The notes beneath the pieces are model-generated. The model was not told where the DNA came from. It ran no database searches and saw only the letters and a list, made by a program, of their open reading frames with translations. Position numbers and translations under genes: made by a program. A stretch of 13,686 nt of DNA, from NCBI GenBank assembly GCA_014925825.1, contig JACGCK010000576.1, positions 1-13,686 of the forward strand, read 5' to 3'. The stretch's first letter is position 1. Each line of letters starts with the position of its first letter. Shown here one piece after another: positions 8,517-13,686 of this stretch. Source of the stretch: Pholiota molesta. Lineage: Eukaryota; Basidiomycota; Agaricomycetes; Agaricales; Strophariaceae.

Positions 8517-8723
8517 AGAAAAATATTGTCCTGGAATTTTGCTTGAAGGCATTCCAACGCCGTGAATATCGAACAAGGATCCAATGGGATGTCATCATCA
8601 GACTGGTAAACATTACCACCATACCATTCTACCCAAACTTGATGAGTCAAAACTCGACCCAAAATTTTAGCAGGGTAGAAATGAGCTGTTGGGAAAGGTC
8701 TTAATAAGATAAATTCCCCGAGC
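8517..8723 (-). CDS. Exon 7: PWWP/Tudor-like segment
   Basis: Splicing 8724-8788 (GTGAGT donor, ACATTAG acceptor) joins GRWDQAM to LGEFILLRPFPTAHFYPAK in frame. The pattern G-E-F-I-L-L-R-P-F-P ... F-Y-P-A-K-I-L ... V-W-V-E-W-Y-G-G resembles PWWP/Tudor-type chromatin-reader folds, which would pair logically with the adjacent PHD finger. This is fold guessing from pattern, and confidence in the domain name is low. The exon ends LYTK at a GTATGC donor. Confidence 0.6.
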
Positions 8724-8788
8724 CTAATGTGCAAGAAATTGAGTACTAAAATGATACATCAGAGCTTAGGAAGTTGTGAATCACTCAC
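8724..8788 (-). other. Intron between PHD and PWWP-like exons (65 nt)
   Basis: Donor GTGAGT, acceptor CACATTAG; joining gives GCA ATG CTC GGG in frame. Confidence 0.7.
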
Positions 8789-9162
8789 ATTGCTTGGTCC
8801 CAGCGCCCTCCATGAGGATTAAGACAAGCTGGGCATATCCATGTCTCATCAGTATCGACAATACTGCCGATGTATCCTGCAACACACTCTTCATGCCACT
8901 TTTCTTCGCACAGAGTGCATGTAAGTGCAAGTGAATGCATAGACAACTTTACATCAATTACAGAGTGCTCACAGGAGTCGCAACATTTGAATGGCTCCTC
9001 AGGGTATGAATCCAGAGGAAGGGATAGAGCAGTCTTGAAGGGTTTGTGTGATGGATTTTTCACAAGTTTGGGCAACGGCTTGGTCAGATCAACAGAATGA
9101 ACAGCCTTGTCTGTTGGCTTTTGCTCGTAATCCATTCAAATCTTTGTGATTGATTTGGTAGA
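8789..9162 (-). CDS. Exon 6: PHD finger
   Basis: An open frame from ATG 9135 to 8789 carries KCCDSCEHS, LTCTLCEEKWHEECVAG and DETWICPACLNPHGG: a Cys4-His-Cys3 spacing with W before the last CxxC, as in PHD fingers that read histone tails. It joins exon 5 if a 49-nt intron is removed (9163-9211; branch CTCTAAC, acceptor TTACAG), but that route meets TGA at 9136-9138 directly before the ATG; without splicing the frames are offset by one base. So either a nonsense mutation has occurred, the acceptor lies elsewhere, or a separate start is used. Confidence 0.65.
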
Positions 9163-9211
9163 CTGTAATCCAGTTAGAGCATGACAGAGCTGAATTAAAC
9201 AGAACTCCAAC

Positions 9212-9838
9212 CTTGTTCTTGGATGATGTCCTTGTATAACAATTAAACACGGCTCCATCATTCCTATTTCTTAGAAAATCTTGATTATTCGATGGGATGA
9301 GAGCTCCATTATTCTCCATATTGTTGTAGCTGTAGCATTGGCTGCCAAATGAGAGCTCTGATATGAAATGATTTCCATTGACATGGAGAATACGTCCAAC
9401 AAGTTCATAAGTGATTGATGTCTGGCTGTTCTCATCAGGGATGGTGAAGGTCCTTTCGAAGCGAACTGGATTAATGGTGGTGTCAGCATTGATATTGAGC
9501 AATTGGGGCCATTCCGTCGGGACACTGGAAATCAAAGCTGGTGCAGAACAGGCTGCATCGAGGCATGGTTCATCTGGAAGAAGATGAACTGGAGTTGTTC
9601 CTCCAGTGTAGTTTCTTCCTCGAAGGTGGGGAGTATGGTGAGCAAAATAATGTGATGTCGTAGTTTCTGAGCCTCCAACAATAGCTCTAGCGATGTTGAT
9701 GTCTTGGCTGTTGAGTGTAAATAATATTTGAGGATCTTTGGAATTGCGAATAGAGAATGTATGTCCATTGGAACAAGTTTGCTGAGCTTGATGGGTGATA
9801 CCAAAATATCCTTGGACATGAAGACTAGTGTTCTTGTC
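9212..9838 (-). CDS. Exon 5: USP-like His box region
   Basis: Open after a clean 47-nt intron (GTATGT, CTGAC branch, CATAG). The C-terminal half has YELVGRILHVNGNHFISELS followed by CYSYNNMENNGALIP and GAVFNCYTRTSS, which matches the order of a USP His box (L-V-G-H-x-G-x-HF, then W/C-Y-x-Y-D/N-x-M) and the closing strand. The His codon is at 9368-9370, with N in place of the usual D in YNNM. The exon is about 209 codons with no internal stop when read continuously. Deubiquitinase activity is inferred from motif order only. Confidence 0.6.
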
Positions 9839-9885
9839 CTATGAAACTATTATGAGCTTCGAAATAATGTCAGTTTAAAACATAC
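9839..9885 (-). other. Intron between USP-like exons (47 nt)
   Basis: Donor GTATGT, branch ACTGAC, acceptor TTCATAG, phase 0; both sides are open. Confidence 0.8.
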
Positions 9886-10262
9886 CTTCACAGCATGAAC
9901 AAGCCATGTCTTTGCACAGCCAAAGTCATTGCAATCAGGATAGAGCTTCCATCGACGGAAAACATAGTCCAAAGTGAGTGTTTGCATTAGTCCTAGATTC
10001 TGTTCAATTTGCAGATGAGGAACCGGTGCTGGGCGATCAAAGTGAAAGAACAGAGATTCCAAAAATGAGTCGCTTGGAATGTCAGCAAGGAATTTTGCCT
10101 TGGTATCTTCAGGCCATAATGAATAGGCATGGAACCAAACTTCAGCTGGAGCATCAACAAAGCAAGAGTTGGGACTCTGCCATTTGAATAACAGAAGGCT
10201 GTTTTCATTCAGATTAGCAGTATCGAAAATGCCTCGTGGATTAAGTGCCGCTTCAGTATCAG
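9886..10262 (-). CDS. Exon 4, downstream part: USP-like Cys box region
   Basis: Resumes after the MITE with DTEAALNPRGIFDTANLN and runs open to the intron at 9885. The WQSPNSCFVD stretch (Cys codon at 10162-10164) resembles the catalytic Cys box of ubiquitin-specific proteases (N-x-C with a following helix). FHFDRPAPVPHLQIEQNLG and YVFRRWKLYPDCNDFGCAKTW follow. The exon's first codons lie beyond the MITE at 11185-11205 (HSNKNDG-); deleting the MITE and one target duplication restores an open frame NDGCAPDTEAALN. The peptidase assignment rests on the pairing with the His box in the next exon and is tentative. Confidence 0.6.
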
Positions 10263-10271
10263 GTGCACACC
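10263..10271. repeat. Left 9-bp target-site duplication of the MITE
   Basis: GTGCACACC, identical to 11176-11184. Collapsing the two copies restores an open reading across the exon (GAT GGG TGT GCA CCT GAT on the minus strand). Confidence 0.85.
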
Positions 10272-11175
10272 CAGGCTCCTAGAACCAGCCTCTCGTATCG
10301 AGAAATCCTTATCTAATCAAAAGACAAATAAGAGACAACAGAACTTGCAATGAGGATTCTCGATAGAGAGGCTGGCACATTTTGGACATGGTCATCTCGG
10401 GCATACCTTGTAACGCGTAACGCGGGGCTCTTGAATATAGCACAGCTTTATTCTTTTTTGACGTGTCTGCCCGGCCTGTGTCCGTACAATCAAAGCGAGT
10501 GTTCCTCTTCACTCCCTCCTACTATCCTATGCATTGGGCTGCGCGATGTATGTGGTACGCGCGGGCGGCTTCGTGTCTGCGTGCAATGGTAAATAGATGA
10601 CATTTGTTTGCCTTACTGATCAATGAACACCTGCGCGCGCACCGCGCGCAATTAAAGATTTTGCGTCCGTTGATCGAGCGTCACTGGCCAGGTGGGGCGC
10701 GCTGCAACGAGGACAACTGTACCATCTCGGCCACAATCCAATTGACTGTAGTACTATAAAAGAATCAGCTCTGAGGAGAAAATAGTTTTTTGTGTAATTA
10801 GTTCTTGTATAGTTCAGGTACTGGGATGTACATCCAATAACAAATAAGGTTGGGAATTTCTGGGGGCAAACAGATACTTGGCTTCATCACAAGCTTGGGG
10901 CCAAGTTTCAATATAAAACTAACTAATCTAGAGGCCAACATGTACGAGCATTCAATGAGTATACATAATAGAATTGGATGACACGTCAAAAAAGAATAAA
11001 GCTGTGCTATATTCAAGAGCCCCGCGTTACGCGTTACAAGGTATGCCCGAGATGACCATGTCCAAAATGTGCCAGCCTCTCTATCGAGAATCCTCATTGC
11101 AAGTTCTGTTGTCTCTTATTTGTCTTTTGATTAGATAAGGATTTCTCGATATGAGAGGCTGGTTCTAGGAGCCTG
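10272..11175. mobile_element. MULE-type MITE (904 bp) inside the transposase gene
   Basis: Terminal inverted repeats of 196 bp (10272-10467 and 10980-11175) begin CAGGCTCCTAGAACCAGCC and, by eye, differ at one position with no indel. Both ends abut the 9-bp direct repeat GTGCACACC (10263-10271, 11176-11184). A 9-bp duplication with long inverted repeats is typical of Mutator-like elements. The 512-bp interior has no credible gene; mirrored small frames occur inside the repeats. It interrupts an exon of the GCM-type gene and is probably young given the near-identity of the ends. A hAT assignment is less likely because of the duplication length. Confidence 0.85.
10468..10979. other. MITE interior
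   Basis: No open frame of note. It holds a GC-rich GCGCGCGCACCGCGCGC hairpin near 10633 and a TATA-like CTATAAAAG near 10753, so it may include captured promoter-like DNA. This is speculative. Confidence 0.35.
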
Positions 11176-11184
11176 GTGCACACC
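11176..11184. repeat. Right 9-bp target-site duplication of the MITE
   Basis: GTGCACACC directly after the right terminus GGAGCCTG. Confidence 0.85.
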
Positions 11185-11203
11185 CATCATTCTTGTTGGA
11201 GTG

Positions 11204-11360
11204 ACCTGAAGGTCATACTCAGTGTCAGAAGAGAGATGACAACTGTGTCTATTACCTGAAGGTCATACTACAGGTGATAGGAATATGCTATGAGTATGAT
11301 ATACGGAACAGTATGGAAGATGAATAGCATACCTCAGTGTCAGAAGAGAGATGACAACTG
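11204..11360 (-). repeat. Local duplication: one copy contiguous, one split by 65 nt
   Basis: A 42-bp segment at 11204-11245 recurs as two pieces at 11254-11269 and 11335-11360. The piece between them on the minus strand begins GTATGC and ends CCTGTAG (11268-11332, 65 nt), i.e. it has intron-like boundaries, so the contiguous copy looks like a spliced version of the split copy. The region lies where exon 3 meets exon 4 of the transposase gene. Confidence 0.75.
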
Positions 11361-11442
11361 AGGAATGGGAATGTGAGATCTCAATATTATATCAACATTG
11401 AGATCACATGTGAAATGATGTCATGAACCTACAGGCATACAC

Positions 11443-11523
11443 AGTATGTCCAACAATTCTCATCATAAACCTTTTTTGGTGGGGGGCAGTAAGCACGAGG
11501 AAGAGCAGGATTATAATGACCAT
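11443..11523 (-). CDS. Exon 3 (3' boundary uncertain): linker
   Basis: After the 53-nt intron the frame reads D-G-H-Y-N-P-A-L-P-R-A-Y-C-P-P-P-T-K-K-V-Y-D-E-N and then meets a stop unless spliced. A GT near 11442 could be the donor of an enlarged intron running to the acceptor CTTCAG at 11206, after which HSNKNDGCAPDTEAALN follows. That intron would be about 237 nt, four times the others, because it includes the local duplication at 11204-11360. Confidence 0.45.
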
Positions 11524-11576
11524 CTAATAAATTATAAAGAAATTAGAATTGTAATGAATCGAATATTATTTCATAC
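11524..11576 (-). other. Intron 2 (53 nt)
   Basis: Donor GTATGA, acceptor TTATTAG, phase 1. Joining gives AAA GAT GGT CAT and an open frame. Confidence 0.7.
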
Positions 11577-12138
11577 CTTTGATTGCATTATACTGAGATT
11601 CGAGTTGCCGAACATGTAGATGAAGCTTTTCAATGCCTGGAATAAGGTCTTGATCTGTACCGATGGCATGGTGAAGTAATGAATGTGAATGTTCTGCTGC
11701 ATTTGATGTTTTTGGGACTTGAATAGCAATTGAAGGATCAACTTCACTATAAGCTGGAAACATTATAGAGCAATGCGTAGAATGCATCCACCAAGACAGC
11801 CAGTTCATAACACAAGGGAAGTCCTGATTTAGTTCTTCAAGAGTCACATCAAATTCAGCCTGGCTGGTCTTTTCATTGACAAGAATATGAAGTAAACGAT
11901 TAAATTCTTGAATTTTTGCTTGTGGAACCAGGGCGCCATTTGACTTGATACGCTCGGCCGATTGCCAGAAGTGAAACTGGCATCCTTTTTCGGCTTGGAG
12001 AGCTTCATCATAGAATTTCTTGTGTTCAATTTGCTGTGCAGCTTTTGACAAGGCTGAGAATCCAGGTGTGATGGAACAGAGAATATCTGCATATTCTTCA
12101 GCATGTGCAGCGCATTGTGCATCGGAGAAATTGAACAC
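11577..12138 (-). CDS. Exon 2: C-terminal part of transposase core
   Basis: Continues in phase after the 55-nt intron (LLQ joined to VFNFSDAQCAAHAEEYADIL). It contains CVMNWLSWWMHSTHCSIMFP and SNAAEHSHSLLHHAIG, followed by a LIPGIEKLHLHVRQLESQY helix. The SNAAE-H-SLLHH block is a strongly conserved signature of this fungal transposase type and may supply the last catalytic acidic residue (inference). The exon ends in AATCAAAG before a GTATGA donor. Confidence 0.7.
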
Positions 12139-12193
12139 CTAGTATTGAATAGAGTTAGATCAAGAGTCATTTAGAAGCTAAGGTTTGACATAC
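12139..12193 (-). other. Intron 1 (55 nt)
   Basis: Donor GTATGT at 12193-12188, branch TCTAACTCT, acceptor TACTAG ending at 12139. It joins two open exons in phase 0. Confidence 0.8.
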
Positions 12194-12910
12194 TTGTAAA
12201 AGAAACTTTTTGTCGAATGGGATGTTGTTGTGCTCAGTATATTCTGTTACTTGTTTCGCAATTGTCTGGAAGTGCGGGTGGTGATGCACTGTATCCAGGT
12301 GAAGAATCCAGGTATAAAGCACTGGAAGCCATGCGAGCATAATGAGATCATATGCACATGTAACATTGAGTGTTCCCTCAAGAAAATAGGAGTGGTCACC
12401 ATCCGTAACATAGCCATGACACCCAGTTAAATGAGTTTTCATAGAAAAATTGTGCCAGGAGTTTACTGCGTCATGAAGTCTCTCCTTCATCCATGGTGTT
12501 TGAAATGTTAGATATGTGGGGCCATATAACGAGGAGTCAATCAAGAATGGAGTGTCAAGCTCAGATTGTTTTGCAATGAAAACCTTGATAAAAGCGAGTC
12601 CACCCTTCAAATCTGGTGCAGGAGAGATTCCCAGATGAGATTGACTTTTGGAAAACCTATAATGCGCAGCATGGGGATTAGCCAGAGACAGTGAGATTCT
12701 AGCCAGTGGAACAGAGCCAGGAATAGTGTTGCCCATGCGTAACACATGAGCAGAGGCTGTAGGTCGTCGAGATACCTGCATGTCCACTGTCCAGTGCGAC
12801 TTCTTCATCCGCAGTCAAGGGACCACCAGGAGGTTGAGGATGGTCATGTATACCTTCATGATTCCAGCCAAAATACAATTCTCCGTGCTTTTCCATTGTA
12901 TATTTGTATG
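12194..12910 (-). CDS. Exon 1 (5'-truncated): GCM-type region and DDE core
   Basis: The reading begins right at the Copia LTR with Y-K-Y-T-M-E-K-H-G, then GWNHEGIHDHPQPPGGPLT, the His-rich end of a GCM/WRKY-like zinc-binding domain. At 12782-12792 the frame changes: removing 7 nt of a TGGACAGTGGAC near-repeat would join VALD to MQVSRRPTASAHVLRMG. The second frame continues open to 12194 through LTGCHGYVTDGDHSYFLEG, ALIMLAW-like and LYTWILHLDTVHHHPHF blocks typical of the fungal MULE-like catalytic core. The exon ends KKFLLQ at a GTATGT donor; the branch CTAAC and acceptor ACTAG follow. The upstream part of the domain and the promoter are absent because the Copia element sits there. Confidence 0.7.
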
Positions 12911-13099
12911 TGTTGGGAAGCGCTGTACTCAGCCTTCTCGATCACTGGCGCTTATCTAAATTACTATACTTAGTTATTCTTTCGATCACTTAACTTATGT
13001 AGTAATTGACTCATGTATTAGGGTATATAAGCGCTCGAGGGAGCGTACAAGATAATACATAACTTGTCCTCCTACCACCACCATCCCACATCGTCAACA
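12911..13099 (+). repeat. 5' LTR (189 bp)
   Basis: Begins TGTTGGGAAG and ends GTCAACA, giving the TGTTG...CAACA inverted ends expected of an LTR. It contains a TATA box and is followed immediately by a tRNA primer site, which fixes its right edge. Short LTRs are usual for Copia elements. Confidence 0.85.
13024..13030 (+). promoter_or_regulatory. LTR TATA box
   Basis: TATATAA in GGGTATATAAGCG, about 70 bp before the LTR end, suits a pol II start for the genomic RNA within the LTR. Confidence 0.65.
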
Positions 13100-13115
13100 G
13101 GTTATGGGCCCCGAG
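13100..13115 (+). other. Primer-binding site for half initiator-tRNA-Met
   Basis: GGTTATGGGCCCCGAG starts at the first base after the LTR. Its complement, GGGCCCATAACC, matches the anticodon arm of initiator tRNA-Met including CAT. Drosophila copia and related elements use a 5' half of this tRNA, cut in the anticodon loop, as primer, rather than the usual 3' end. Confidence 0.8.
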
Positions 13116-13193
13116 CCCGCGCACTAAAGTCGAAGTCATCAAATCGTCGCATCACACATCAACGTCAATCAAGCGCCCACATCAATCATCAAT

Positions 13194-13686
13194 ATGTCAA
13201 GCGAGGAATACACAAGCGGTTCATACCGCATTCCCATGCTGAAGGCCGACAACTGGATGCCGTGGAAGCATCGCATGCTTGCGGTATTCACCGACCTTGG
13301 ACTGGAGGACCATATCACGGAGGGAGCGAAGGTACCAGGATCAGCCGACCCCTCGAAACCGACACCGGACGAGCTAGCCGCGCAGAAGAAATGGCGCGAG
13401 AAGGATGCAAAGGCGAGATGCCGAATCGAGCTGTCAATCTCGGACAGCGAGATGATTCACATCAGCGGTGCGACGACGGCACAAGAAATGTGGGAACAGC
13501 TTACCACGGTCAAGGAATCCAAGGGCCGACATGGTAGAGCACATATCAAAGCTACGAGAATTACAAGAGCAGTTGCATGTGATGGGCAGTAAGGTTCCTG
13601 ACGAGGACTTCGTGATGATATTGATCACGTCCCTCCCGGAATCGTGGGATACGTATACGACCTCCTACCTTGGGTCAAGCGGCAAT
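13194..13686 (+). pseudogene. gag: Copia gag, deleted and frameshifted, 3' end outside window
   Basis: ATG at 13194 opens MSSEEYTSGSYRIPMLKADN followed by WMPWKHRMLAVFTDLGLEDHI, the N-terminal signature of Copia-type gag (L-x-x-x-N-W-x-x-W with a UBN2-like body), then SGATTAQEMWEQL. After ESKGR (about 13528) the frame shifts: the +1 frame continues with DMVEHISKLRELQEQLHVMG and SLPESWDTYTTSYLGSSGN to the window end, matching the expected downstream gag. Roughly 15-20 residues that normally connect the two parts appear to be missing, so a deletion not divisible by three has occurred. In its original frame the product terminates at 13592. Gag would form the virus-like particle and bind genomic RNA. 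Confidence 0.8.

Larger units (their letters stand above)
7534..12910 (-). pseudogene. GCM/MULE-like transposase gene with USP-like and PHD domains, interrupted
   Basis: One multi-exon gene reads right to left. Domains in order: GCM/WRKY-type region (HEGIHDHPQPPGG); a DDE-type core with GYVTDGDHSYF and HHHPHF; SNAAEHSHSLLHH; a USP-like cysteine-protease region (NSC, later HVNGNHF and YSYNNM); a PHD finger; a PWWP/Tudor-like segment; and a long tail. Introns fitted by eye with in-frame joins: 12139-12193, 11524-11576, 9839-9885, 8724-8788, 8458-8516, probably 9163-9211, and an uncertain enlarged one near 11206-11442. Damage: N-terminus lost at the Copia junction (12910/12911), 7-nt insertion at 12782-12792, a MITE at 10272-11175, and possibly TGA at 9136-9138. 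Most exons are otherwise open, so inactivation looks recent. It would have catalysed cut-and-paste transposition in the nucleus. The class name is from memory of similar fungal proteins. Confidence 0.75.
12911..13686 (+). mobile_element. Ty1/Copia LTR retrotransposon, left end (continues past window)
   Basis: Consists of a 5' LTR (12911-13099), abutting primer-binding site, a leader of about 80 nt and a damaged gag. It is inserted at 12910/12911 in the N-terminal coding part of the minus-strand transposase gene. The likely 5-bp target duplication on this side would be GTATG (12906-12910), which cannot be confirmed because the right end is outside the window. Confidence 0.85.

Noticed and set aside
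10350..11097. Paired frames starting MRILDREAGTFWTWSS
   Set aside because: They lie in the MITE terminal inverted repeats and are identical because the repeats are.
7534..12910. KDZ (Kyakuja-Dileera-Zisupton) transposase with CxC clusters
   Set aside because: The characteristic KDZ catalytic motifs are not visible; the HEGxHxHPxPPGG and SNAAEHSHSLLHH blocks fit the GCM/MULE-like type better.

Overview
This window looks like a transposon graveyard from a filamentous basidiomycete, probably an Agaricomycete. Three things point that way. The recognisable introns are short (47-65 nt), mostly GTATG-type with CTAAC/CTGAC-like branch sites. The large minus-strand gene belongs to the GCM-zinc-finger/MULE-like transposase type that I associate with mushroom-forming fungi. 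A Copia element uses the internal (half) initiator-tRNA primer site. No ordinary host gene is convincingly present; nearly everything is mobile, repetitive or broken. All family names come from motif recognition by eye, not from a search.

Layout. 110-1047: non-autonomous hAT-like element with an 8-bp target duplication, TAGTG termini and dense ACCGGTC-type subterminal motifs. 1252-1626: short plus-strand coding relic split by one in-frame stop. 1729-1808: near-perfect 80-nt hairpin. 1880-2334: GC-rich tandem repeats. 2335-6034: a giant fold-back, two ~1.8 kb inverted arms around a short spacer, sitting inside GC-rich repeats that resume at 6042-6560. 6638-6726: degenerate tRNA-like sequence with pol III boxes and a T run. 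7300-7415: a cluster of AACTTGT motifs and a hairpin.

7534-12910 (minus) is one large multi-exon transposase gene. In reading order it carries a GCM/WRKY-type HxH region, a MULE-like DDE core, a ubiquitin-protease(USP)-like Cys/His domain, a PHD finger, a PWWP/Tudor-like segment and a conserved tail. It is broken by a 7-nt insertion, possibly by a stop codon, by a 904-bp MULE-type MITE (10272-11175, 9-bp target duplication, ~196-bp terminal inverted repeats with one visible mismatch), and by a Copia retrotransposon (from 12911) that removes its N-terminus.

12911-13686 is the left end of that Copia element: a 189-bp LTR with TATA box, a half-tRNA-iMet primer-binding site directly abutting the LTR, and a gag gene carrying an internal deletion with frameshift. 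The window ends inside gag. The order of events is readable: the GCM-type gene came first, and the MITE and the Copia element landed in it later.
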